Assembly (NCBI GenBank): GCA_033763735.1
Contig: JANRJY010000031.1
Location: forward strand, 1 to 64,000
Source: JANRJY01 sp033763735
Lineage (GTDB): Bacteria > Bacteroidota > Bacteroidia > Cytophagales > UBA9547
DNA: 64,000 nucleotides
Reading direction: 5' to 3'
Shown in pieces: positions 8,159 to 17,713 of this stretch. The translations under genes were made by a program, and so were the position numbers. Numbering within the stretch: position 1 is the first letter of the stretch; each line of letters opens with the position of its first letter. The notes under the pieces were generated by a model, which was not told the DNA's origin, did no database searches, and was given only the letters and a program-made list of their open reading frames with translations.

Positions 8159-11100
8159 ATGCGACTTCAAGGTGTGTTGAATGTTTTTTTTCTTTATTTG
8201 AGTTTTTACTCTTTTGCACATATCAATCCTATTAATCCAAAAACCATTTTAGGCACTGGAGAATCACTCATACAATTCACTCCTAATAAGGGTCAATTTT
8301 ACCCATTCGTAAAACTAAAAGCTGAAATCAGCGGAGGTGAGTTTTATGTTTCTGGCAATGCATTTTATTACCATTTTATTGATTTTGATAAGCTGCACAG
8401 CATTACGCATGGAAATCCTGAAGATGATACTTTAAGCACTACTTTGCTTAAAGTTGCTTTTAAAAATGGAAACAAAAAACCCATAATAAGTTATTCGGGT
8501 GCATTTCCCGATTATAAAAACTATTTTATAGGAAATGATTCAAGTAAGTGGCACAGTAATGTGTACTCCTACAAAAAATTTATACTTTCTGAAATGTACC
8601 CAAATGTAGATGTGCAAGTAACCAGTAAAGGTGAAGACCTTAAATATGACCTTGTAATAAAACCCGGAGGAGATATTTCGAAAATAAAAATGACTTATGA
8701 GGGAGCAAAAAGTATGCAATTGGTATCCAATAATTTAGTCATAGAAACCAACCAAAGCCGAATTACTGAATTTATTCCCGAAGCATATCAAATAATTAAA
8801 GGCAAAAAAGTTAAAGTAAACTGTAATTATTTATTGAATGGAAATGAAGTTGGATTTTCCATTGGTGCTAATTACAATCCGGCATACGATTTAGTGATTG
8901 ACCCTCAGATTGTATTTTCGAGCTACACCGGTTCAAAGGCTGATAATTTTGGATACACTGCCACTTTTGATCAGGATGGGAATACGTATGTGGGGGGAGT
9001 TGTTTTTAGTATTGGTGCGTTTGCGAGACTTTATTTTGGATTTAGTAAAATAGATTCAGCACGTATTGATAATGGAGGGGACCCATTCAATTACTATCCC
9101 GTTGATTCTTTCCCTTTTTCACCTACAGCTTATAAAATCAAATATCAGGGCGGATTTACAGATGTAGTTATTTTTAAATTTTCGAGAGATGGTAAAAGAA
9201 GACTATATGCCACCTACTTAGGTGGTAATGGCGCAGAAACACCGCATAGTATGGTGGTCAATCGCAATAATCAATTGATAGTGTTTGGGGCTACCGGGTC
9301 ATTAAATTTTCCAGAAACTTCAGGTGTAATATTAACAACCGGGACTGGAAGTTTTTTTACTACTTATACCAATGATCTTGCTTTTACAAACGGCTCCCAA
9401 GTATTTGTATCAATATTGAATGAACTGGGCACGGACTTGAATGCTTCGTTAGTTGTACGAACAAACGGAAATAGTGGAATCAATTATTTAGACAAAACAG
9501 GATTTACACCAACTTTGCCTACTGAAAACTACTATAATTTTGGAGATAATTATAGAGGAGAGGTAATTTGTGACACTTTAGACAATATATATGTAGCTAC
9601 ATATACTGAAGCTATTCAAATTCCTCTGGAAAATACTTCAAAAGTCTTTACTTCGACCGATAAATCTGATGCCTGGATATTCAAACTTTCAAAAGATTTA
9701 ACCCAAATACTTTTTAGCAAAAGAGTTGGAGGCACTGGCACTGATGTTGCCTATGGCTTGCAACCTGATAGTAAAGAAAATTTGTTTTTTGCCGGCCACA
9801 CCAATAGTACAGATATGTTTGGCTCCATAACCGGATTAAATATTGCACCATTTGGTCAAATGGATGGGTATGTAGCAAAATTGGATCCTTCTGGTAATTT
9901 AGTTGCTGCTACCTATTTGGGAACACCTCAAGATGATCAGGCCTTTTTTGTGCAAACAGACTTAAACAATAATGTGTACGTAATGGGTCAAACATGGAGT
10001 AATAATTATCCGATTGCCTCCACTGGAACCAGTTCCTTTTGGAGTGATCCTGGTAGTGGTCAGTTTATCCATAAATTAAATAATTCCCTTTCCGGTACTA
10101 TTTTTTCAACCGCATTTGGCTCTGGAATTCAGGGTCCGGACATATCTCCAACTGCTTTTTTAGTTGATAATTGTGGTTTAATTTATATTTCAGGATGGAG
10201 AGGAAGTCTAAAATCACCAGAGTTTGCCGGTAGTCCATCTCGAAGACTTCCATTAAAAAATCAATTACCTTATAATCCTACTAGTGCGTCAGGATTTTAC
10301 TTTGTTGTTTTTGGTAAAAATATGGAAGGAATTGTTCAAGGAACTTATTTTGGAAATGATGGTATAGATCATGTAGACGGTGGAACAAGTAGATTTGACA
10401 AAAGAGGCTATATTCATCAGGCAATTTGTGCTGGCTGCAGAGGAACAAACATAACTCCAACTACACCTGCTGATGTTTGGTCACCAACAAATAAAAGCAA
10501 TAATTGTAATATGTTAGGTGTGAAGTTTGATTTTGAAACGGTGGATATCAAAGCCAACTTTACCTCGACTCCTCCATTAAAAAACGACACTATTAAAGTC
10601 AAAGAAGGTCAGAATATTGTTTTTCAATTTACTGGAAATACGATTTCAGGAGCTAATGTTTCTTGGTTCAATTTTAAGTATCCCTCTACCAACAGAAATG
10701 ACAAAAGGTTTATAACTGAAGAACCCGTGTGGACAGCTCAACCTGTTTTTCCTTTACCTACATTTATGTCGTTAAGAAAATGGTTTATTGAAGTAGATTA
10801 TGCCAAATCTGAAGACTGTATCCAAAGAGATGACCAAACTTTTTTTGTGGTGGTAGAACCAAGCATAATTAATGCCAATATTTGCAATGGTGATACGGGG
10901 CAATTTGATGTAAAGGGTAATATTGGGTTTGCCAAATGGACTCCCATATCTGGGTTAAGTAATCCCGATATCAAAAATCCAAAAGTGTGGACTCCTAAAG
11001 ATGAAGTTTATAATGTTCGGTTGGTTGCAAACGATAATTCATATTCAGGTAATTACACAGCTACCGTATCAGCAATTAATTATCAGCCCAAATCAGCATA

Positions 11101-12073
11101 CAAATTTACTTCTGATAGTTCGGGAACCGTACCACATACTGTTTTTGTCGAAAATGAAAGTACTTTTAATAATGGAAAATATCTATGGAATTTGGGTAAT
11201 GGATCTACCTTATCAGGGAAAAATATTGGTTACACCTTTGATAAAATTGGACGATATAATTTAAAACTTAAAGCAAGTCAGGATAGTGCCGCTTGCTCAT
11301 TTGCTGACTCTATCTCCAAATACGTATTTGTACTTCCCAAAATCAATGACGTGATTTATTGTCCGGAGCGACCCATTGTCAACTATACAATTGATGGCGG
11401 TATTTTGTGCTTGTGGAATACTTCTGTCAGCGGAGTGAAACTCGATAAAAATAATGGTTGTGCCACTACCGTTACGCTTCCCAGCCCGTTAATTAGTTTT
11501 CCAAATGTTATCGTATATTCAGAACTAAATCAACCATATTCATATGTTTTCACAGTCACTGCAAAGTCTAGGGCATTTGTTCCTACCATTTATTTTTACG
11601 ATACCACAACACAACGTGAAACAGATAATATTTTAGTAAAGTTTGAAGGGAAAACGCCCGTTCGTACCCGAACTTGGGACACCGGAAACAAACAAAAATA
11701 TACGGACAGCACCTTCAAAACTACTTATTACAAATCAGATAAATACACAATTATAATTTCAGGTATCGACACAAACGGTTGCCGATATCGTACAGAATGG
11801 CCTTTGGATTTGAACCTGATGATAATTCCTAATGTATTCACACCCAATAATGATGGGGTAAATGATCAATTTGAAATTTCAGGTTTGAACCGACAAAAAA
11901 CAACATTAAATGTATTCAATAGATGGGGACAACAAGTATATCAATCAGGTGAAAATAACTATTACAACAACTGGAAAGCCGAAAATCTCGCAGAGGGCGT
12001 TTATTATTACACCATCAAATTCAATCACGAAACCCCCAGAACTTATAAAGGTTGGGTGCAGGTGCTAAGATAA
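8159..12073 (+). CDS. Large cell-surface protein: SBBP repeats, PKD-like domains, T9SS type B sorting domain
   Basis: A 1304-residue exported protein. A signal peptide (residues 1-20) is followed by a region resembling the N-terminal domain often found before SBBP repeats (TPNKGQFYPFVKLKAEISGGEFYV). Beta-propeller SBBP-type units follow at roughly residues 250-720 (YATYLGGNGAETPHSMVV, FSKRVGGTGTDVAYGLQ, AATYLGTPQDD). Later segments look like Ig/PKD folds. The last ~85 residues (IIPNVFTPNNDGVNDQFEI to TYKGWVQVLR) are the gliding-motility CHU_C / type B sorting signal, so it should cross the outer membrane by the type IX system and be attached to the surface. Adhesion is a common role for such proteins but is inferred. 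The next gene converges 2 bp beyond its stop. Confidence 0.85.
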   Translation: MRLQGVLNVFFLYLSFYSFAHINPINPKTILGTGESLIQFTPNKGQFYPFVKLKAEISGGEFYVSGNAFYYHFIDFDKLHSITHGNPEDDTLSTTLLKVAFKNGNKKPIISYSGAFPDYKNYFIGNDSSKWHSNVYSYKKFILSEMYPNVDVQVTSKGEDLKYDLVIKPGGDISKIKMTYEGAKSMQLVSNNLVIETNQSRITEFIPEAYQIIKGKKVKVNCNYLLNGNEVGFSIGANYNPAYDLVIDPQIVFSSYTGSKADNFGYTATFDQDGNTYVGGVVFSIGAFARLYFGFSKIDSARIDNGGDPFNYYPVDSFPFSPTAYKIKYQGGFTDVVIFKFSRDGKRRLYATYLGGNGAETPHSMVVNRNNQLIVFGATGSLNFPETSGVILTTGTGSFFTTYTNDLAFTNGSQVFVSILNELGTDLNASLVVRTNGNSGINYLDKTGFTPTLPTENYYNFGDNYRGEVICDTLDNIYVATYTEAIQIPLENTSKVFTSTDKSDAWIFKLSKDLTQILFSKRVGGTGTDVAYGLQPDSKENLFFAGHTNSTDMFGSITGLNIAPFGQMDGYVAKLDPSGNLVAATYLGTPQDDQAFFVQTDLNNNVYVMGQTWSNNYPIASTGTSSFWSDPGSGQFIHKLNNSLSGTIFSTAFGSGIQGPDISPTAFLVDNCGLIYISGWRGSLKSPEFAGSPSRRLPLKNQLPYNPTSASGFYFVVFGKNMEGIVQGTYFGNDGIDHVDGGTSRFDKRGYIHQAICAGCRGTNITPTTPADVWSPTNKSNNCNMLGVKFDFETVDIKANFTSTPPLKNDTIKVKEGQNIVFQFTGNTISGANVSWFNFKYPSTNRNDKRFITEEPVWTAQPVFPLPTFMSLRKWFIEVDYAKSEDCIQRDDQTFFVVVEPSIINANICNGDTGQFDVKGNIGFAKWTPISGLSNPDIKNPKVWTPKDEVYNVRLVANDNSYSGNYTATVSAINYQPKSAYKFTSDSSGTVPHTVFVENESTFNNGKYLWNLGNGSTLSGKNIGYTFDKIGRYNLKLKASQDSAACSFADSISKYVFVLPKINDVIYCPERPIVNYTIDGGILCLWNTSVSGVKLDKNNGCATTVTLPSPLISFPNVIVYSELNQPYSYVFTVTAKSRAFVPTIYFYDTTTQRETDNILVKFEGKTPVRTRTWDTGNKQKYTDSTFKTTYYKSDKYTIIISGIDTNGCRYRTEWPLDLNLMIIPNVFTPNNDGVNDQFEISGLNRQKTTLNVFNRWGQQVYQSGENNYYNNWKAENLAEGVYYYTIKFNHETPRTYKGWVQVLR

Positions 12074-12075
12074 TC

Positions 12076-13497
12076 CTACAAAATAAACTTACTTAAATCT
12101 CTATTTTGAATTAGGTTGGATAGTTTTTCTTCCACCAATTTGCTCCCTACAATAAGTTTTGTTCCCGATTTAATTTGATCGGGTACTTGAAACAAAAATT
12201 CATTGAGCAAAGTACTCATAACGGTATGCAATCTGCGTGCACCAATGTTTTCTATTTCATTGTTTAATAAAGTTGCATATTCCGATATTTTTTCGATGGC
12301 TGCATCATCAAATTCCAATTCCACATTTTCGGCATTTAATAATGCCGCATATTGTTTAGTCAGAGAGTTTTTTGGAGTAGTTAATATTTGTATGAAATCT
12401 TCCTTTGTCAAACTATTAAGTTCTACTCTTATGGGGAAACGTCCTTGTAATTCAGGAATTAAATCAGAAGGTTTGGCAGTGTGAAATGCTCCTGCAGCTA
12501 TAAACAATACATGATCGGTGTTGATTACTCCATATTTGGTATTTACGGCACTTCCTTCCACTATGGGCAACAAATCTCTTTGCACACCTTCTCTGCTTAC
12601 ATCGGCTCCACTACCTTTGGAAGCAGCTGATCTTGCAATTTTGTCAATTTCATCAATAAAAATAATGCCTGCATTTTCAGCTTTTTTTATTGCTTCAGCC
12701 TTCACATCATCCATATCAATTCGTTTAGAAATCTCTTCATCTAACAAAATTTTACGGGCTTCTTCAATGGCTATTTTTCGTTTTTTTGATTTTTTGGGTG
12801 CCATACCATTAATCATTTCCTGAATATTTTGGAGCGCCATATCGTCTAGCCCATTAGGTCCAATTACTCCAACATTGGCATTTCCGGTAATAGGTACATC
12901 TATTTCTACTTTTTTATCTTCCAGTTCGCGGTTGCGTAGTTTTTCACGAAATTTTTCACGCGTTTTTTGGTTCAGAGCTACATCTTCCATGGATACGCTT
13001 GCATTTTCAGTTTGGGCCATTGGCATTTCCATTCCGTTAATTGTAATTTTAGCGGGTTTTACCTCGTGAGTAGGTTTTATTGGAGGGATTAATAAATCCA
13101 AAATGATATCTTCTACTGCTTCCTCTGCCGCTTTCCGCAAAATTTCTTTTCTATTTGCTTTTACCATAAGCACCGATTGTTCCACCAAATCGCGTACCAT
13201 ACTTTCCACATCTCTACCCACATAGCCCACTTCAGTAAATTTTGAAGCTTCCACTTTGATAAAGGGAGCATCAGCCAGCTTTGACAATCTGCGGGCAATT
13301 TCTGTTTTTCCTACACCCGTAGACCCAATCATCAGAATATTGTTAGGAATAATTTCTTTTTGCATTTCTTCAGGTGCATTCATTCTGCGCCACCTGTTTC
13401 GTAGAGCTATTGCAACATTGCGTTTTGCTTCATGCTGTCCAATAATATATTTGTCAAGTTCCTTAACGATTTCAGTTGGGGTAAGTGCTCCGGTCAT
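12076..13497 (-). CDS. hslU: HslU, ATPase/unfoldase of the HslUV protease
   Basis: A 473-residue AAA+ protein. Residues 1-30 hold the usual LTPTEIVKELDKYIIGQHEAK. The Walker A motif is GSTGVGKT at 58-65, Walker B is IIFIDEIDKIA in the middle, and a sensor-rich IENIGARRLHTVMSTLL lies near the end. An I-domain insertion rich in charged residues sits between. The C-terminus DLSKFIL is the tail that docks into HslV. HslU unfolds substrates and feeds them to the HslV peptidase. No hslV gene is present in this window, so its partner must be encoded elsewhere. The DNA upstream is a 454-bp gap. Confidence 0.97.
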   Translation of the reverse strand: MTGALTPTEIVKELDKYIIGQHEAKRNVAIALRNRWRRMNAPEEMQKEIIPNNILMIGSTGVGKTEIARRLSKLADAPFIKVEASKFTEVGYVGRDVESMVRDLVEQSVLMVKANRKEILRKAAEEAVEDIILDLLIPPIKPTHEVKPAKITINGMEMPMAQTENASVSMEDVALNQKTREKFREKLRNRELEDKKVEIDVPITGNANVGVIGPNGLDDMALQNIQEMINGMAPKKSKKRKIAIEEARKILLDEEISKRIDMDDVKAEAIKKAENAGIIFIDEIDKIARSAASKGSGADVSREGVQRDLLPIVEGSAVNTKYGVINTDHVLFIAAGAFHTAKPSDLIPELQGRFPIRVELNSLTKEDFIQILTTPKNSLTKQYAALLNAENVELEFDDAAIEKISEYATLLNNEIENIGARRLHTVMSTLLNEFLFQVPDQIKSGTKLIVGSKLVEEKLSNLIQNRDLSKFIL

Positions 13498-13951
13498 TTT
13501 TTATTTTTATTGATGTAAAACTAATTAAAGAGTTGTCCCTTTACCAATTTAGTTATGAATAGAGTTATTAACAATTATTTGACAATTGATTGGATTTGGT
13601 TGATTTAACAAGGATTAAAACTTATACAGGTTCTTATATATTTTAAATTAATTATTTTTAAATACTATACAATACAATATACCAAGTGGATAAGTAGATA
13701 AGATTATTATCAACAGGTTATACATTTTTTCGAATCGCAATATTATGTATTTGTTACCAATTAGAGGCTATTATTAATTAATTGTTAACATTTATAGATG
13801 CGCTTAGTTTTACAATTGTTAATGAATAAATAATTTACAAATAAGTATTGCTTTTCCAAGATGGTTGACATTTATAGATTTTTATTGTGCGATATGATTT
13901 TATGTAATAAATGAAATTATTTATTAATATTTATTAACACTATGTTAACAT
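13498..13951. other. A+T-rich noncoding gap with DnaA-box-like sequences (candidate origin region)
   Basis: 454 bp without a gene, strongly A+T rich. It contains AGTGGATAA at 13685-13693 and TTATCAACA at 13707-13715, each one base from the DnaA box TTATCCACA (first one read on the other strand). It also has two near-identical copies of GTTRACATTTATAGAT at 13784-13799 and 13864-13879, plus a shorter GTTAACATT at 13944-13952. Chromosome origins often lie near mnmG (gidA), which is 1.7 kb away, and parS sites lie 3.6-3.9 kb away. An origin is possible, but the boxes are few and imperfect and dnaA itself is not here. It may simply be the hslU promoter region. Confidence 0.3.
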
Positions 13952-15625
13952 TCAAAATCTAATTATGGTGTCTTCAATATCCCAATTCTTTTTAACTTTC
14001 AATGCTTTTTTAAACATATACACAGGTTCAGGATATGTTTTTCTGGTATAATTACCTGAATCGTAGCGTTTGTTATTGTTTTTATCTTTTATTATTCTGA
14101 TATGATAAATTCCTTGCGGTAGATTTTCATATGTAATTTTCTTTTCGTTGTAACGCACATCTTTAATTGTATATTTTTCATCTAATAATTGGTAGATAAA
14201 AAATGGTTCAGTGGTTTCAAGTGAAATATTAGCCCTAAATATTTCTTCTTCATTTTTTTTAACTGGTTCTGTTTTTTTAAATGTTAATGAAATTCTTTCA
14301 TTGGTATCTTTAAGTATATTAAATATACTTTTAGGTTTCAATACAATTTGAATAAAATCTTTTACTCTAAAATTGATTTTGTAAGTATTTGTAAATATGG
14401 TATTTGATGAGTCTTTATTGAAGTGTTTGTTTAACTTCTGATAATTAAATCTTAAGCTATCAATTATAAATACTATGGAAGTATCTTTTTCAAATAAAAT
14501 GGGTTCATACGTTTCTATTTTAAAGGGAATGCTGTCAGTAAAAGCATATTTATCATCGGGGGTGCTTGATTTTACTATGTTTTTGTATCTGGTAAATTTT
14601 TTGGGTGTTGATTGTACTATTTGTATTTGGTAAGTGGTATCGTTAAATGAAGAATCTTCAACAAATACTTTTACCGGAATGCTATCTTCACACAAATCGG
14701 TCTTAAAAATGATTATTTCTTTTCCGTTATCGTTTTGTTTATGGTATAGTTTTTTTTCACTGGATAGTTTGTATTTGTATATACCTTCATCGAAAGTTAT
14801 TCTAATGTCTGTTCCATTTTTGACTGCTAGGAATCTGGGTTTGTTTATGTCATTGTGAAACATTTCAAGTGTCAGACTATCTATGTTTTGCGTTAAATTT
14901 AATGGTTCGGAAATGAAATTTATATTTTCTTTTTTTGAATCATAAATCAGGTTTTTATTGACATCATTGAATGCAAATATTTTGTATTGATTAGGTAAGA
15001 TATTTGTTATTTGATATTTGCCGATATCATTTGAATATGTAAAATATTTTGGTTTGTGTTTTAAAGGAGTAATTGAATCAATATTTTCATATAATCCTAC
15101 CATTACTTTTTGAATGGTATCTTTTTTATAGTAATCGATTGTATATCCTTTAAGTCTTATTGTGTCAATTGTATTTCCGGTAGAAAAACTCAAATAAAGA
15201 TTTCTTAAAAGATTTTTTTCATTTTCATCTGGTATTCCATCAGGAAAGTTTACAGAATATGTGCCATTGTATGGAATTTTCTTTTTCTCATCTTTAAATT
15301 CAAGAGGATGTTTGAAAATTATGGAAAGTTTTTTGCCGGTGCTCTCTATTTCAAATTCATTATTAAAGTTAGGATTGATAAGAATATTGTCCTTGAGTTT
15401 TGTTGCATCTATCCGCTCGTTGAATTTGAAAACAATCTTATTTCCCTTATAGTTAGTAGTATTTTGTAAGGGGTAACTTGAAAGTAATTTTGGTGGTTTT
15501 CTATCTTTAGGTCCTCCCGGTGGTGCACTTACTGAAGCACATTTGATTAGAATAAATGCACTGATTGTAATTATAATAGGGAGATTAATCTTTATATTGA
15601 AAATATTAGTAATGTTAATTTGCAT
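13952..15625 (-). CDS. Ig-like (Big_5 / SbsA type) domain lipoprotein
   Basis: A 557-residue protein. The N-terminus has a hydrophobic leader and a lipobox (ILIKCAS, Cys near residue 29) followed by SAPPGGPKDRKPPKLLSSYP, a signature of a Bacteroidetes lipoprotein family with an N-terminal Big_5 domain (NKIVFKFNERIDATKLKDNI). The rest is predicted beta-rich; DVNKNLIYDSKKE and KDKNNNKRYDSGNY look like calcium-binding or carboxypeptidase-regulatory-like turns. Function is unknown; it is likely anchored to the outer membrane. Its ATG touches the mnmG stop directly, so the two genes are probably cotranscribed. Confidence 0.75.
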   Translation of the reverse strand: MQINITNIFNIKINLPIIITISAFILIKCASVSAPPGGPKDRKPPKLLSSYPLQNTTNYKGNKIVFKFNERIDATKLKDNILINPNFNNEFEIESTGKKLSIIFKHPLEFKDEKKKIPYNGTYSVNFPDGIPDENEKNLLRNLYLSFSTGNTIDTIRLKGYTIDYYKKDTIQKVMVGLYENIDSITPLKHKPKYFTYSNDIGKYQITNILPNQYKIFAFNDVNKNLIYDSKKENINFISEPLNLTQNIDSLTLEMFHNDINKPRFLAVKNGTDIRITFDEGIYKYKLSSEKKLYHKQNDNGKEIIIFKTDLCEDSIPVKVFVEDSSFNDTTYQIQIVQSTPKKFTRYKNIVKSSTPDDKYAFTDSIPFKIETYEPILFEKDTSIVFIIDSLRFNYQKLNKHFNKDSSNTIFTNTYKINFRVKDFIQIVLKPKSIFNILKDTNERISLTFKKTEPVKKNEEEIFRANISLETTEPFFIYQLLDEKYTIKDVRYNEKKITYENLPQGIYHIRIIKDKNNNKRYDSGNYTRKTYPEPVYMFKKALKVKKNWDIEDTIIRF

Positions 15626-17491
15626 CTATTTATTAAGGTAAATCATTAAAATAGATATATCTGAAGGATTTACACCACTTATTCTGGAAGCAATTCCAAG
15701 CGTTTCGGGTTTTAGTTTAGATAGTTTTTCTCTTGCTTCGCTTGACAATGCGTGTACGCTTTTGAAGTCAAAATCCGGTTTGATTTTGATATGATCTATT
15801 TTTTGAAGACTATCAGCCATTTTTTGTTCTTTCTCTATATAGCTGTCGTACTTTATAGATATTTCTGCTTGTTCAATTGATTCGTTTGAATACTTTACCA
15901 ATGTTTCATGAATCTCATCGTTAATTTGATGAAGATTTGAAAATTCAATTTGAGGTCTTTTTAGTAAAGAAAACAATGATGTTTTTTCTTTAACCAAAGC
16001 CATATCATTTTTTTGAAGAAATGGATTGAGTATATCTGTCGACACTTTCAATTGTTTCATCAATTCAATTAGTTCATTTGATTTTTCAATTTTGGTTCGG
16101 ACGTTTTGAAGCCTGTTTTCTGATGCTAATCCAATATTATAACCTCTTTCTGTAAGTCTAATATCTGCATTATCCTGTCGCAGCAATATTCTGTATTCTG
16201 CTCTGGATGTAAACATTCGGTATGGTTCTTCGGTACCTTTGGTAATTAGGTCATCAATTAATACACCAATGTATGCCTCAGATCTACTCAATATAAATGG
16301 TTCTTTGTTATGAATGTTTTGATGTGCATTTATACCAGCCATTAGACCTTGTGCAGCAGCTTCTTCATAACCGGTTGTTCCATTGATTTGACCGGCAAAG
16401 AATAAGTTTTGAATGAGTTTTGTTTCTAAAGTGTTTCGTAATTGTGTAGGGGGAAAGTAATCATATTCAATTGCATATCCTGGACGAAACATTTTAGCGT
16501 TTTCAAATCCCTTAATTTTTGTTAATGCCTTGTATTGGACATCTTCTGGAAGGGAAGTTGAAAAACCATTTACATACACTTCCACGGTATTCCAACCTTC
16601 AGGCTCAACAAATATTTGATGACGATCTTTGTCTGCAAATCGACTTACTTTATCTTCTACAGAAGGACAGTATCTCGGTCCTATACCTTTGATTCTACCA
16701 CTATACATGGGTGACTTCTCAAATCCTGTCTTCAATATATCGTGTACTTCTTCATTGGTATAAGTAATGTGGCAGCTTTTTTGAATTTTTATGGGTTCGA
16801 TTTCAGGTAAATAGGAAAACTTTTCAGGATTTTCGTCCCCCATTTGCTCTTCCATAATTTCATAATTCAAGCTTCTTCCGTCTATTCTTGGTGGTGTTCC
16901 GGTTTTCATTCTGCCGGATTCAAAACCAAGTTGGACTAATTGTTCGGTAATTCCTGTTGCTGCTTTTTCAGCAGTTCTACCACCGGAGAATTGTTTTTCA
17001 CCTATATGAATAATTCCATTTAAGAATGTACCATTGGTTAGGACAACTGATTTAGCATCAATTTCAAGTCCCATACCGGTTTTAATGCCGACAACTCTAT
17101 TGTCTTTGATTAATAAACCCGAAACCATTTCTTGCCAAATATCTATGTTCTTATTGCCTTCCAACATCAATCGCCATTCTTCTGCAAATCGCCATCTGTC
17201 GTTTTGAGTCCGTGGGCTCCACATAGCAGGACCTTTTGAGCGATTTAGCATTCTGAATTGTATAGTAGTTTTGTCGCTTATTATTCCAGACCCCCCACCT
17301 AGTGCATCTATTTCTCTTACAATTTGCCCTTTTGCAATTCCACCCATAGCAGGGTTGCACGACATTTGACCAATACGAGTCATGTCCATAGTAACTAACA
17401 TTACTTTTGATCCCATACTTGCAGCAGCCCAAGCAGCTTCACATCCGGCATGTCCCGCACCAACAACTATTACATCGTACTTATTAAACAT
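15626..17491 (-). CDS. mnmG: MnmG (GidA), tRNA uridine-34 carboxymethylaminomethyl-modifying enzyme
   Basis: A 621-residue FAD protein. With MnmE it installs the carboxymethylaminomethyl group on U34 of tRNAs reading split codon boxes. Visible landmarks are VVGAGHAGCEAAWAAASMG (FAD dinucleotide fold, residues 9-27), MSCNPAMGGIAKGQIVREID, GTPPRIDGRSLNYEIM, FAGQINGTTGYEEAAAQG and RAEYRILLRQDNADIRLT, plus the C-terminal helical domain ending VNPSDISILMIYLNK. Length is normal. Two parS-like sites and a promoter element lie in its upstream region, and the Big_5 lipoprotein follows with no gap. Confidence 0.97.
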   Translation of the reverse strand: MFNKYDVIVVGAGHAGCEAAWAAASMGSKVMLVTMDMTRIGQMSCNPAMGGIAKGQIVREIDALGGGSGIISDKTTIQFRMLNRSKGPAMWSPRTQNDRWRFAEEWRLMLEGNKNIDIWQEMVSGLLIKDNRVVGIKTGMGLEIDAKSVVLTNGTFLNGIIHIGEKQFSGGRTAEKAATGITEQLVQLGFESGRMKTGTPPRIDGRSLNYEIMEEQMGDENPEKFSYLPEIEPIKIQKSCHITYTNEEVHDILKTGFEKSPMYSGRIKGIGPRYCPSVEDKVSRFADKDRHQIFVEPEGWNTVEVYVNGFSTSLPEDVQYKALTKIKGFENAKMFRPGYAIEYDYFPPTQLRNTLETKLIQNLFFAGQINGTTGYEEAAAQGLMAGINAHQNIHNKEPFILSRSEAYIGVLIDDLITKGTEEPYRMFTSRAEYRILLRQDNADIRLTERGYNIGLASENRLQNVRTKIEKSNELIELMKQLKVSTDILNPFLQKNDMALVKEKTSLFSLLKRPQIEFSNLHQINDEIHETLVKYSNESIEQAEISIKYDSYIEKEQKMADSLQKIDHIKIKPDFDFKSVHALSSEAREKLSKLKPETLGIASRISGVNPSDISILMIYLNK

Positions 17492-17507
17492 AGGTCAACA
17501 AATTAAA

Positions 17508-17523
17508 TGTTCCACGTGGAACG
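17508..17523. other. parS-like centromere site 1
   Basis: TGTTCCACGTGGAACG: the 14-bp core (17509-17522) is a perfect palindrome identical to the ParB binding consensus known from Bacillus subtilis and many other phyla. It lies 17 bp upstream of the mnmG start codon and is inside a 21-bp direct repeat shared with the second site. Confidence 0.85.
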
Positions 17524-17530
17524 TAATACC

Positions 17531-17543
17531 AACAACCGTTGTT
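17531..17543. repeat. Inverted repeat between the two parS sites
   Basis: AACAAC-C-GTTGTT, a perfect 6-bp inverted repeat with one central base, located midway between the two parS palindromes. It could be another protein-binding site; no family is suggested. Confidence 0.35.
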
Positions 17544-17553
17544 ATTTATTAAA

Positions 17554-17569
17554 TGTTCCACGTGGAACA
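17554..17569. other. parS-like centromere site 2
   Basis: TGTTCCACGTGGAACA, a perfect 16-bp palindrome and an exact match to the symmetrical parS consensus. Centre-to-centre distance to site 1 is 46 bp. The 21 bp 17548-17568 repeat 17502-17522 exactly. It lies where the mnmG transcript is predicted to start, so ParB binding could affect mnmG expression. Confidence 0.88.
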
Positions 17570-17575
17570 CGAACA

Positions 17576-17583
17576 CAAAAGTA
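17576..17583 (-). promoter_or_regulatory. Candidate -7 element of mnmG
   Basis: TACTTTTG on the minus strand matches TAnnTTTG. Transcription would begin near 17569, at the edge of the second parS site. No good -33 element was found. Confidence 0.45.
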
Positions 17584-17688
17584 ATACACCAACAACTGAT
17601 AATTAAATATTCTTGCTAGGTGAGAAATAATAGAAGCAATTTTATTACACATATATGAATAAATTGTTAAGTAAGCATTTGAATGCGG

Positions 17689-17696
17689 TATATTTG
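17689..17696 (+). promoter_or_regulatory. Candidate promoter of the PurF-like gene
   Basis: TATATTTG (TAnnTTTG) ends 17 bp before the ATG; a TTG at 17664-17666 lies 22 nt upstream, slightly too far for an ideal -33 element. Confidence 0.5.
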
Positions 17697-17713
17697 TTAT
17701 ATAATATAATTAA

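Noticed and set aside
12076..13497. HslU as an orphan without HslV
   Set aside because: hslV is simply not in this 64-kb window; the complete tail for HslV docking suggests that the partner exists elsewhere.
13498..13951. tRNA or other RNA gene in the A+T-rich gap (TTCGAATC at 13729)
   Set aside because: TTCGAATC alone resembles a T-loop, but there is no acceptor stem or cloverleaf around it.
17151..17432. 93-codon frame inside mnmG on the same strand
   Set aside because: Out-of-frame shadow of a fully conserved gene.
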